A stretch of 7,655 bases of DNA from Acidobacteriaceae bacterium (GCA_003140705.1 PLKU01000243.1:2629-10283); one strand, 5' to 3'; counted from the stretch's first letter, positions 1 through 6,852 are shown. The notes: generated by a model not told the origin, from the letters alone. Translations and numbers: made by a program.

Positions 1-1
1 T

Positions 2-262
2 ATCCCTCTGGCTTCTATTCGCAAAGCTCTAACGGCTCTACCTGGCGGCCGAACACCAACGGCAGAAGACTGGAAGAAGTTGTCATCAAGGTGGAAAGCT
101 GATCTGGATGATCGGATCAGCCGATTGACGCGGCTCCGCGATCAGTTGGATGGCTGCATCGGATGTGGTTGCTTGTCGCTGGGGATCTGTCCTCTTCGCA
201 ATCCATGGGATGAGTTATCGGCACAGGGTCCAGGACCCCGGTTGCTCGAACCAGATTTGTGA
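2..262 (+). CDS. soxR: Redox-sensitive transcriptional activator SoxR, C-terminal part (5' end outside window)
   Basis: The frame is open from the window edge to the TGA at 260-262 and gives 86 residues that read as the C-terminal part of SoxR, a MerR-family activator that senses redox-active compounds through a [2Fe-2S] cluster. What is seen: a dimerisation-helix segment ([16 protein letters not shown], residues 24-39 of the fragment) followed by the cluster-binding pattern C-x2-C-x-C-x5-C at fragment residues 52, 55, 57 and 63, inside [18 protein letters not shown]. All four cluster cysteines are present. The C-terminal tail ([11 protein letters not shown]) also resembles the E. coli protein. 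The winged-helix DNA-binding domain lies off the left edge. The next gene on this strand starts about 260 bases downstream, and I see no SoxR-box-like palindrome in that gap, so a regulatory link to it is unsupported. Confidence 0.95.
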   Translation: MPLASIRKALTALPGGRTPTAEDWKKLSSRWKADLDDRISRLTRLRDQLDGCIGCGCLSLGICPLRNPWDELSAQGPGPRLLEPDL

Positions 263-506
263 CCGAAAGAGCCTGCTGCTTAAGACAGTGACAAACGGTT
301 CCCTCTGCCTGCGACGGGCCGGGAAAGCACTCATGCCTGGCGCAGATTATTTCACTGTTTCATCACCACTTCGAGGTTGTTCAAGGCCGCGGAATCAGCT
401 GCAAGCCTCTAAGACGGAGCCAGCTTCAATGACTCTCAAATCTCCCATAGTCCCGGGCGATTCATCTATGATTGCGCCGGTGCCCCGCGAAGGGTTTGTC
501 TGAACT

Positions 507-516
507 GGAAAGAGGG
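507..516 (+). promoter_or_regulatory. Ribosome binding site that sets the GH92 start
   Basis: GGAAAGAGGG ends 8 nt before the ATG at 525, which is good spacing. The in-frame GTG at 516 overlaps this purine run, so it cannot use it. The ATG at 525 is therefore the better start. Confidence 0.6.
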
Positions 517-524
517 TGGATCGG

Positions 525-2825
525 ATGCGCTGGAATTTGTGCAGAACGGTGTTTGTTTGGCTGGTGGTGATGGTTTTATCGTCGTTCTTGCATTCGCAAA
601 CTGGGAGCGGTGCTGAAAGAGCTTACTCGTTTGTCGATCCGCTGTCTGGTAGCAGCGAGGGAGGCAATACATTTCCCGGCGCGACCGTTCCGTTCGGCAT
701 GGTCCAGTGGTCTCCAGACACCACGGCGGATGGGTGGTATCGATATAAAGATCAGACGTTGCGCGGGTTCAGCCTCACACACGTGAGCGGAGCGGGATGC
801 TCGATTTATGCCGATGTGCCGGTGCTGGGGCTGGTGGGACCCGTTGAGGATTCGGGTAAGATTCCGGCTGAAATCGTAAGCGGCTTTTCGCATGACAAGG
901 AAGTTGCAAGTCCCGGCTATTACAGCGTTGTCACTGCGGATGGAATCAAAACGGAACTTGCAGCAAGCGAACGCTCTGGCATAGCTCGAATCACATTTCC
1001 TGAGGGCCAATTGCACACGGTTCTTATCAAGGCCAGCGACAGCGCAAACGTAAAGGACTCAGGGCGCGCGCACGATGAGACCGAGGTCCAGGTGCGCGCG
1101 AACGGCACCATCGTAGGCAAAGTGGAGAGCGGTGGGTTCTGCGGCACGTTGGACAACTACACGCTTTACTTTGTGATGTCATTTCAGGGGAAGGCTCAAA
1201 CGCACGGAGCCTGGACAGATGTTGTGCAACCGGGTGCAAGCTCTGCGAAGGGGCATCGTGCTGGCGTATACGTGACGTTCCCGGCGAGCAGTGAGCCGAT
1301 CGTCTTGAAGGCTGGGATTTCCTTTGTGAGCGTGGAGAACGCTGAAGCGAATCTGCGCGCGGAGATAAGCGGATGGGACTTTGATGCTGTGCGCAAACAA
1401 GCGCGGGACCGGTGGGTGGCGGCTTTGGGACGCGCACAGGTGGATGGCGGTAGCCCAGACGATCTGCGTATTTATTACACCGCGCTTTACCATATGTTTC
1501 TTTCACCGAACGTCTTCAGCGATGTAAATGGCGATTACATCGGGTTTGACGGCAAGGTACGTCGGCTTCGTACTGGCGAGGAACAGTACGCTAACTTCTC
1601 TGATTGGGATATCTACCGGAACACCATTCAACTGCAGGCATGGCTCGATCCAGAGCAGACGAGTCAAAAGCTGCAATCGCTGGTCCGCGATGCGGAGCAA
1701 AGCGGTTGGCTGCCAAGGTGGCCGGTGGCAAACGACGTGAGCTACATCATGGGCGGGGATTCGCCTGCCAACGTGATTGCTTCAGGCTATGCATTTGGGG
1801 CGCGCTCTTTTGATGTAGCCGGCGCGTTGAAATTCATGGTGCACTCCGCCACGAAATCCGGGACAGGGCCACATGGAGGATCGGAGAGACCGTATCTGGA
1901 CGAGTATTTAAAGAACGGCTACATAGCCGTGGGCACAGATGGCATGCGGGAATCAGCTGCGTCGATCGGCCTGGAATATGCGAGCGCAGATTTTGCGACG
2001 TCAAGGCTCGCAGATACGCTTGGCGATCACGACGACGACGCCACGTTGCTGAAGCACTCCGGGAGCTGGCGAAGTATTTTTGATCCGGAAAGCCGGTTGA
2101 TCCGACCGCGGTTGGCCGATGGAAGCTTTGTGAAGGGGTGGGACCCAGAGCACTTGATGCCGCGACATCATAGCTGGGATGTGGCGAATCAATTCGGTTT
2201 TGAGGAGGGATCTTCGCTTCAGTATTCGTTGATGATTCCCTTTGATTATGCAGGCGTGATGGCTGCGATGGGTGGAGACGAGCAAGAACTGCCAAGGCTC
2301 GAGAAGTTTTTCAGCACAACCACAGGGTGGGGCGTACCGGGGTTTACGGTGGGAAATGAGCCCGATTTTTGTACGCCCTACGTCTACCTATGGACGAGCC
2401 AGCCATGGAAGGTGGCAGAGGTCGTCGAAAAGACTCGGCGAGAGGCGTTTCACACCGGGCCTGCGGGGGTGCCCGGAAACGACGACCTTGGAGCTACCTC
2501 TGGGGTATATGTTTGGAGCGCGCTGGGACTGTATCCCGTGATTCCGGGAGTAGGTGCGGTGGCGCTGGGTAGCCCGCTCTTCAAGCATGTTGTCCTGGAG
2601 ATCGGGGGAGGGAAACGACTGGAGATCGACAGAAGTGGCGAGGGGATCTATGTGCAGTCGGCACGGTTGAATGGAGATGCGCTGAACTCTGCATGGCTTC
2701 CGCTAGACAGACTGAATGCGCAGATCAACCGGCTGCAGTTTGTGATGGGGACCACGCCGAATCGGAGTTGGGCAACTGGCGACGCGGACAGGCCACCATC
2801 GTACAAGGTCACAGACGAGAGATAA
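525..2825 (+). CDS. Exported GH92-family alpha-mannosidase
   Basis: This 766-residue protein is a glycoside hydrolase of family GH92: calcium-dependent, inverting exo-alpha-mannosidases acting on mannans or N-glycans. Residues 1-25 look like a Sec signal peptide (MRWNLCR, then a hydrophobic stretch from TVFVW to SSFL), with cleavage likely near SGA-ERA; it is probably periplasmic or secreted. GH92 landmarks appear in order: NTFPGATVPFGMVQWSPDT (about 48-66), the GFSLTHVSGAGC block (about 81-92), FYTALYH-like YYTALYHMFLSPNVFSD (about 317-333), GWLPRWP (394-400), EEGSSLQYSLMIPFD (560-574), GNEPD (610-614), and PGNDDLGATSGVYVWSALGLYPV (650-672). By family alignment the Glu in EEGSSLQY should be the catalytic acid and the GNDD aspartates the base region. 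Length is normal for the family and no frameshift is seen. Linkage preference cannot be read with certainty. No mannose transporter or other glycosidase lies beside it; a separate transcription unit is likely. Confidence 0.93.
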   Translation: MRWNLCRTVFVWLVVMVLSSFLHSQTGSGAERAYSFVDPLSGSSEGGNTFPGATVPFGMVQWSPDTTADGWYRYKDQTLRGFSLTHVSGAGCSIYADVPVLGLVGPVEDSGKIPAEIVSGFSHDKEVASPGYYSVVTADGIKTELAASERSGIARITFPEGQLHTVLIKASDSANVKDSGRAHDETEVQVRANGTIVGKVESGGFCGTLDNYTLYFVMSFQGKAQTHGAWTDVVQPGASSAKGHRAGVYVTFPASSEPIVLKAGISFVSVENAEANLRAEISGWDFDAVRKQARDRWVAALGRAQVDGGSPDDLRIYYTALYHMFLSPNVFSDVNGDYIGFDGKVRRLRTGEEQYANFSDWDIYRNTIQLQAWLDPEQTSQKLQSLVRDAEQSGWLPRWPVANDVSYIMGGDSPANVIASGYAFGARSFDVAGALKFMVHSATKSGTGPHGGSERPYLDEYLKNGYIAVGTDGMRESAASIGLEYASADFATSRLADTLGDHDDDATLLKHSGSWRSIFDPESRLIRPRLADGSFVKGWDPEHLMPRHHSWDVANQFGFEEGSSLQYSLMIPFDYAGVMAAMGGDEQELPRLEKFFSTTTGWGVPGFTVGNEPDFCTPYVYLWTSQPWKVAEVVEKTRREAFHTGPAGVPGNDDLGATSGVYVWSALGLYPVIPGVGAVALGSPLFKHVVLEIGGGKRLEIDRSGEGIYVQSARLNGDALNSAWLPLDRLNAQINRLQFVMGTTPNRSWATGDADRPPSYKVTDER

Positions 2826-2888
2826 CAGACCGGATGAGAAGGCTGTTCTGCCTGAAAAGCGATACGGAACGCCATCTTGCCGCAATCT

Positions 2889-2897
2889 TGATATACT
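2889..2897 (+). promoter_or_regulatory. Possible extended -10 promoter ahead of the tRNA
   Basis: TGATATACT matches the TGn-TATAAT extended -10 pattern with one mismatch in the hexamer. No good -35 hexamer lies upstream, which extended -10 promoters tolerate. It would start a transcript near 2904, giving a leader of about 167 nt before the tRNA. A closer alternative is TTGAAC at 3025-3030 with a weak TATTGC at 3047-3052. Neither is firm. Confidence 0.3.
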
Positions 2898-3071
2898 TTT
2901 GTGGTTGGGCATTGTGGCGCGCGAGTTGTCTATCGTGCCTGTAAGGCTTGCAATGGGTTGCGAGCAGAACGGCTTGACGGTGGCTGGATTGCCGTGTGGC
3001 CGCGCAATTCATATGGATCGTCGCTTGAACAGTGGACTACATAGTCTATTGCAAGTTATTGATTGATTAGG

Positions 3072-3146
3072 GCGGGAGTAGTTCAGTGGCAGAACGTCAG
3101 CTTCCCAAGCTGAATGTCGCCGGTTCGATCCCGGTCTCCCGCTCCA
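3072..3146 (+). tRNA. tRNA-Gly, anticodon CCC
   Basis: A full cloverleaf can be drawn. Acceptor GCGGGAG (3072-3078) pairs with CTCCCGC (3136-3142) in seven pairs. The D arm is GTTC/GAAC (3081-3084 with 3092-3095). The anticodon stem TCAGC/GCTGA (3097-3101 with 3109-3113) encloses the loop TTCCCAA, so the anticodon at 3104-3106 is CCC, reading GGG glycine codons. The T arm is GCCGG/CCGGT with loop TTCGATC and one G-U pair. The discriminator is U at 3143, and CCA is encoded at 3144-3146. The primary sequence closely resembles bacterial tRNA-Gly(CCC). It stands alone, with no second tRNA nearby, and I see no repeat of its 3' end in the window that would mark an integrated element. Confidence 0.97.
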
Positions 3147-3189
3147 ACACCTGAGAGTCGATCACAACCTGCCCAGATGAACCGCGGAG

Positions 3190-3205
3190 CCGCCGCTTCC
3201 GGCGG
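3190..3205. other. GC-rich hairpin in the convergent gap
   Basis: CCGCCG and CGGCGG form a perfect 6-bp stem around a CTTC loop, between the tRNA and the oppositely oriented transaldolase gene. No T-run follows on either strand, so it is not a canonical intrinsic terminator. It may help stop or stabilise transcripts from either side. The rest of the 110-base gap holds nothing I can name. Confidence 0.3.
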
Positions 3206-3256
3206 ATGCAATATTGATGCGAATCGATTCCGGTGAAAAAGTTGGGAAGTCCCTGA

Positions 3257-4357
3257 TCATTCGGTGTCGGGGTTGGGGAGAATGATATTCCTCACAATCT
3301 CATCCATTTCGCCGCAGGCTGCGATAAAAGCTCGCAAGGTCCTTCTGGTGGAGCCGAAGGTGTCAAACTCCTGATGTGATAAACCGCGTTCGGTGTAGGC
3401 ACGCTGGAAATCGGGAAACTTGTGCAGGAGAGTGTCTACAATCTTTGGATCAACGGGGTTTTGCATCCGAGGAATCACCTCAATCTCACTGGCGTTATAG
3501 CGGCGCTGCCAGGCGCACGGCGGGGAGATGACTACGTCGCCGCCAATAAACTCGCTCCAATGCATGTGATTGCGGAACGCGGCGGAAAGAAGGCGCAGCC
3601 GGTATCCCCGTTCACGATAAAGTGCATAGGCTTTCTTGAAGACTGCGATCCCTGCCCACTCAAGATATCCGGGATCGACGGAAAGCTTCTCCTTCTCCAT
3701 GACGACCTTGAGCCAATCATCGAGGCGACCGACCATGATGGTGCAGACCGGCCCCATGGTGGAAATGTCCAGCCCTTCTGCTTCCCTGCTGCTCAGTCCG
3801 CGCTCCACAGCTTCTGCCACTGTGATGGCCTGGGGCAGTGTGAAGCTGACCGTGGCGTTGATGCTGATGCCAAGGCGGGTAGCTTCTTCAATGGCGACAA
3901 TGCCCGCAGATGTGGCTGGAATCTTGACGATCATGTTGGGGGCGAGTTTATTGAAGCGGATCGCCTGGGCAAGGATGGCTTCGGAGTTGCGATAGAGGCG
4001 CGGATCAGTCTGGATGGAAAGGCGGCCGTTGCGCCCATTCTGCTGATCGAAGATCGGCTTGAGCAGCTTTGCCGCATTGGCCGACATTTCTTCGACAATC
4101 TTCCAGGCAATTTCATCTTCCGTAGCTTGTGGGTAGGCTGCAGCCAAGGCTTTGATGCGGCCGCTCCAGGTGGGCATTTCGCTCTTGAGAACGGAGACCA
4201 CGATGGACGGATTGCAGGTGGCTCCGACGGCGCCATGTTCGATGGAATACGAAAGCTCTTGGATGGAGGCCGAATCGTTCCACAGACAGGTGGGCGTAGT
4301 CTGCGTCATTTGGAAAAGCGGGCTCTTGTATTCGACCGTCGAATTGACTTCAGCCAT
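3257..4357 (-). CDS. Transaldolase-family protein (Schiff-base aldolase fold), atypical active site
   Basis: This 366-residue protein belongs to the transaldolase (TAL) family of class I, Schiff-base-forming beta-barrel enzymes that move or release three-carbon ketol units of sugar phosphates; it is probably cytosolic. Aligned by eye to E. coli TalB, numbering from the start chosen here: D28 (LWNDS) matches D17, N49 (TCNPS) matches N35, K145 (MIVKIPAT) is the Schiff-base lysine, N167 and T169 (INATVSF) match N154 and T156, and R211 (VGRLDDW) and R262 (AAFRN) match the phosphate-site R181 and R228. Differences: Q116 (SIQTDPR) stands where TalB has E96, T206 replaces S176, and a Met replaces F178. 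The roughly 100-residue C-terminal region is longer than in TalB. The ATG at 4357 is chosen because GGAGG lies 4 nt upstream; the upstream ATG at 4396 sits inside the predicted -10 element. It lies downstream of, and in the same orientation as, a LacI regulator, with a 182-base gap and an apparent promoter of its own. The exact substrate is unknown. Confidence 0.88.
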   Translation of the reverse strand: MAEVNSTVEYKSPLFQMTQTTPTCLWNDSASIQELSYSIEHGAVGATCNPSIVVSVLKSEMPTWSGRIKALAAAYPQATEDEIAWKIVEEMSANAAKLLKPIFDQQNGRNGRLSIQTDPRLYRNSEAILAQAIRFNKLAPNMIVKIPATSAGIVAIEEATRLGISINATVSFTLPQAITVAEAVERGLSSREAEGLDISTMGPVCTIMVGRLDDWLKVVMEKEKLSVDPGYLEWAGIAVFKKAYALYRERGYRLRLLSAAFRNHMHWSEFIGGDVVISPPCAWQRRYNASEIEVIPRMQNPVDPKIVDTLLHKFPDFQRAYTERGLSHQEFDTFGSTRRTLRAFIAACGEMDEIVRNIILPNPDTE

Positions 4358-4360
4358 ACA

Positions 4361-4366
4361 ACCTCC
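4361..4366 (-). promoter_or_regulatory. Ribosome binding site that sets the transaldolase start
   Basis: On the minus strand this reads GGAGGT. The GGAGG core ends 4 nt before the ATG at 4357-4355. It is a strong Shine-Dalgarno match with somewhat short spacing, and it favours this ATG over the one 39 bases upstream, which has only a weak GGGAATGG ahead of it. Confidence 0.7.
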
Positions 4367-4373
4367 ATCGAAT

Positions 4374-4385
4374 GCACACGTGTGC
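4374..4385. promoter_or_regulatory. Candidate LacI-family operator
   Basis: GCACACGTGTGC is a perfect 12-bp palindrome centred on CpG. It lies directly downstream of the predicted -10 of the transaldolase gene, covering about +1 to +12, where a bound repressor would block initiation. LacI-family proteins typically bind palindromes with a central CpG, opened by a hinge-helix leucine. The core differs from the PurR-operator core GCAAACGTTTGC at only two symmetric positions. The gene immediately upstream encodes a LacI-family regulator. Binding itself is inferred. Confidence 0.55.
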
Positions 4386-4391
4386 GCCGGA

Positions 4392-4421
4392 ATCATACCA
4401 TTCCCTTACGAAATGGGGCAA
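4392..4421 (-). promoter_or_regulatory. Predicted promoter of the transaldolase gene
   Basis: Minus strand: -35 TTGCCC (4421-4416), an 18-nt spacer, and -10 TATGAT (4397-4392) preceded by TGG, making an extended -10. The -10 matches the sigma-70 consensus at five of six bases and the -35 at four. The start would fall near 4385, about 28 nt before the ATG at 4357, leaving room for the GGAGG site. Confidence 0.55.
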
Positions 4422-4469
4422 GGCAACTGAACGGCAGCCAGATACCGCGATCCACCTTAAAGACGCTGA

Positions 4470-4481
4470 TGAACGCGTTCA
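4470..4481. promoter_or_regulatory. Second perfect palindrome, possible auxiliary regulatory site
   Basis: TGAACGCGTTCA is a perfect 12-bp palindrome 96 bp, centre to centre, upstream of the candidate operator and downstream of the LacI gene's stop codon. Its centre is GC rather than CG and its sequence differs from the first palindrome, so it need not be bound by the same protein. Confidence 0.25.
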
Positions 4482-4539
4482 GGTTGAATCGCGCGACAAC
4501 CTGCACCAAGGGAAGGCCAGCATACCCAAATCATGACGT

Positions 4540-5643
4540 TTAGTGCAAGATCTTGCCTTTGGATTGCTGGGGCTCACGCGGTTTTACACGGGCTGTCGAT
4601 TCTCTGACAATCAACTCAGAATCAATCCTGATCTTTACTTCTGACTCTTCCCCTGAGATGAGGAGCAGAAGATGGTCCATCGCGAGTTGCCCCATGCGCC
4701 TCATCGGCTGGCGAACAGTGGTCAGCGGAGGTTGAGTGTAGGACGCAATAAACAGATCGTCGAAGCCAGTCACGGAGATGTCTTCAGGGACGCGCAGCCC
4801 GTGCATGCGAATGGAACGCATGGCCCCCAGCGCGGACATGTCGTTGTAGCAGCAGACGGCGGTTGGCGGCCGATGCAGTGCCAGCAGAGTATCCATCGCG
4901 CGCATGGCAGCTTCCGGTTTGCCGTCGCCATGCACCACTAACTCTGGGAGAAACGGGATGCCAGCGGCGTCAAGGGCCGCACGGTAACCGGCGAACCGCT
5001 CCACATCCGATTGATAGCCAAACTGGTCGCCCAGGTACGCGATGCGTCGATGGCCCAGGCCGGCCACATGTGCTGCCACGGCCTGAGCGCCTTCAAGATT
5101 GCGAATCATTACGGAATGGACAAATGCACCCGGGTACTGATCATTCACGAGGATGATGGGGACGCGCATTTGCGACAGCATAGGCAGATAGAGTGCCCCC
5201 ACGCGTGAAGAAGTGACGATGATGCCGTCCACCCTGCGCTCGGCGAAATACTGCACAACTCGCTTTTCGCGTTCCGGATCTGCATTGGAGTCGGCCAGGA
5301 ATACGCTGTAGCCATGGTCGTTGGCGGTTTGCTCAATGCCGCTGACCACCTCGCTGGTGAAGGGATCGGCGACTGTTGTCACAACGAGCCCAATCGTCCG
5401 CGTCTGCCTGGTAACCAGCCCGCGGGCGATGGCGCTGGCTCGATATCCCGAATCCTCTGCAATTTTGCGGATTCTTTCGGCGGTCTTGGCATTCACCAGG
5501 GGGCTGAACTGGAGAGCGCGGGACACAGTGGGATGGGATACCTGAGCGAGCCTGGCAATGTCTTTGATGGAAGGCTGGTGTAGGGCGCGCTTTGAGCCGG
5601 GGCGAGCGACTTTTGTAACTTTCCCATCACCTTCGTCAATCAT
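4540..5643 (-). CDS. LacI/GalR-family transcriptional regulator
   Basis: This 367-residue protein has the full LacI-family architecture. After a basic N-terminal extension of about 24 residues comes the helix-turn-helix SIKDIARLAQVSHPTVSRAL (25-44), then the hinge helix ending YRASAIARGL (67-76), whose Leu76 is the residue that normally intercalates at the operator's central CpG. The periplasmic-binding-protein-like sensor domain runs from about TRTIGLVV (81-88) to near residue 350, with the usual strands ERRVDGIIVTSS, RRIAYLGD, AVCCYND and ISVTGFDD. The recognition helix reads VSHPTVSR, with His-Pro at the two main specificity positions. The effector is probably a sugar or sugar phosphate but cannot be identified. 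The start at 5643 is supported by GGAG 10 nt upstream. It lies between a Gfo/Idh oxidoreductase (84-base gap) and a transaldolase-family gene, both on the same strand. A CpG-centred palindrome at the latter's promoter is its likeliest target. Confidence 0.94.
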   Translation of the reverse strand: MIDEGDGKVTKVARPGSKRALHQPSIKDIARLAQVSHPTVSRALQFSPLVNAKTAERIRKIAEDSGYRASAIARGLVTRQTRTIGLVVTTVADPFTSEVVSGIEQTANDHGYSVFLADSNADPEREKRVVQYFAERRVDGIIVTSSRVGALYLPMLSQMRVPIILVNDQYPGAFVHSVMIRNLEGAQAVAAHVAGLGHRRIAYLGDQFGYQSDVERFAGYRAALDAAGIPFLPELVVHGDGKPEAAMRAMDTLLALHRPPTAVCCYNDMSALGAMRSIRMHGLRVPEDISVTGFDDLFIASYTQPPLTTVRQPMRRMGQLAMDHLLLLISGEESEVKIRIDSELIVRESTARVKPREPQQSKGKILH

Positions 5644-5716
5644 TGCCTACGCACTCCACGGCCCGGATTCTGCAGCGCCGGCAGCCTGACCAGTGCGCCG
5701 GACGGTTATTGTCTGG

Positions 5717-5744
5717 ATAAGACTAGCTCATCCACGGAGTTCAA
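5717..5744 (-). promoter_or_regulatory. Weak possible promoter for the LacI gene
   Basis: On the minus strand TTGAAC (5744-5739), a 16-nt spacer and TCTTAT (5722-5717) give four of six matches in each hexamer. It overlaps the 3' end of the oxidoreductase gene. The 84-base gap could equally be read through from that gene. Confidence 0.25.
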
Positions 5745-6852
5745 GATAGTCAATGGTGGCCATGTCTTCCTTCTTGATGGAGCCGCGCATGGCTCCGGCT
5801 ACAATCTCCTGCGCCAGAAGGCCATCGCGATGCGTGATGGGAAACGGCAGTGCCCGTCGGCAACACTCGAGGAAGGTTTTGAGCTCTTCCTTATAGGCCT
5901 CGCCAAAACGGTCAATGAACTCCGGCAGCGGCTGCTCATATCGGCGCATGGAAAAGGTCTTGCAGGCGATGGGTTGCTTGGACTCCCGAGTTCCGTAGGC
6001 TTCTACGATGACTTCCAGGAGCTTTTGGTTGAATCGCCCGATGTGAATCTGGCCCTTCTCACCAAAGATCAATGTTTCACCACGATAGCCGGAGACATGA
6101 TTACGAGTGACTTGAAGCTGGCCGATCAGTTCATCTCCGAAATCAAGCAGCATCAAAGCGTCGTCAAAGTCCTCCTGGCAGGTGGTATGGCGGTGATTGA
6201 AGATGCGTGAGCCAATGGCGAGCGCGGACTGAGGCTTGCGGCCGGTGAGCCACACGATTTCGTCCACATTGTGCACTGCCATATCCGGGAGAATTCCGGG
6301 GCTGAAGAATCCATCTGGCGCAGGGCTTGAGTCTTCGAGGGCAGAGTAAATCTTGAAGATGCGGCCAATGGCGCCCTGATCGATGAGTTGCTTGGCATAA
6401 AGGAGAGGCGCATCAAAACGGCGTTGGAAACCGAGCATCAAAGACTGCGGATGCTCACCATCAAGCAGGGCCGCGAATTCTCGATCGCCATCCAAGGTCC
6501 CGGTGAGCGGCTTCTCGAGAAAAACGCGATGCCCTACCCGAATCATCATCAGCGCGTGCTCGCGATGCAGCGGAGTATTGGTGGCAATGATCGCGACGTC
6601 GCAGAGACCCGACTGGGCAAGCGACTCGATGTCATCGAAAAAGGGCGTTGAAGTACCGCTGAGCGAATGAAAAGCGTCTGCGGATTTTTGGTCAGTGGCG
6701 GAAATGCATGTCAGCCTGCATAGGTCAGACTCATGCTCAAGTTCATGAATGTGCAGTGCATGGATCTTCCCCATTCTTCCCAAGCCGACAACACCGACGC
6801 GAATTGGTTGGGTTGAAGATTGCAATGCAGACGCCCGCGACCCTGTAGACAT
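5728..6852 (-). CDS. Gfo/Idh/MocA-family NAD(P)-dependent oxidoreductase
   Basis: This 374-residue protein is a cytosolic dehydrogenase of the Gfo/Idh/MocA family, whose members oxidise or reduce hydroxyls of sugars, inositols and related polyols. Residues 17-110 form the Rossmann domain, with the dinucleotide motif GLGRMGKIHA at 23-32. The catalytic EKP motif is LEKPLTG with Lys114. The second domain starts near GFQRRFDAPLL (141-151), and D190 with H194 in DMAVHNVDEIVWLTG give the Lys-Asp-His set known from inositol dehydrogenase (IolG). Overall it looks IolG-like, but the family has many specificities and I do not assign one. No signal peptide is seen, which sets it apart from the Tat-exported members. 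The ATG at 6852 is preceded by AGGA 2 nt away and GAGAG 8 nt away. It is the first gene of a same-strand set with a LacI regulator and a transaldolase-family enzyme, suggesting a shared sugar pathway. Confidence 0.93.
   Translation of the reverse strand: MSTGSRASALQSSTQPIRVGVVGLGRMGKIHALHIHELEHESDLCRLTCISATDQKSADAFHSLSGTSTPFFDDIESLAQSGLCDVAIIATNTPLHREHALMMIRVGHRVFLEKPLTGTLDGDREFAALLDGEHPQSLMLGFQRRFDAPLLYAKQLIDQGAIGRIFKIYSALEDSSPAPDGFFSPGILPDMAVHNVDEIVWLTGRKPQSALAIGSRIFNHRHTTCQEDFDDALMLLDFGDELIGQLQVTRNHVSGYRGETLIFGEKGQIHIGRFNQKLLEVIVEAYGTRESKQPIACKTFSMRRYEQPLPEFIDRFGEAYKEELKTFLECCRRALPFPITHRDGLLAQEIVAGAMRGSIKKEDMATIDYLELRG

Noticed and set aside
150..503. Open frame of 117 codons on the plus strand starting inside soxR and ending just before the GH92 gene
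   Set aside because: Its first part is an out-of-frame reading of soxR. The remainder shows no recognisable domain and no gene-like composition, and there is no ribosome binding site. The 262-base gap after soxR is best left as non-coding.
263..524. SoxR box or promoter linking SoxR to the GH92 gene
   Set aside because: I found no CCTCAA/TTGAGG-type palindrome and no convincing -35/-10 pair in this gap.
3221..3230. GAATCGATTC, a 10-bp palindrome with a central CG past the transaldolase stop
   Set aside because: Several 10-bp palindromes are expected by chance in a window this long. It lies at a gene's 3' end and does not resemble the promoter palindrome.
3072..3256. tRNA-Gly as an integration site for a mobile element
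   Set aside because: No copy of the tRNA 3' end elsewhere in the window, and no integrase or phage gene nearby.
3422..4543. 373-codon open frame antisense to the transaldolase gene
   Set aside because: The minus-strand reading has a clear family match with active-site residues, while the plus-strand frame has none. Long antisense frames are common opposite GC-rich genes.
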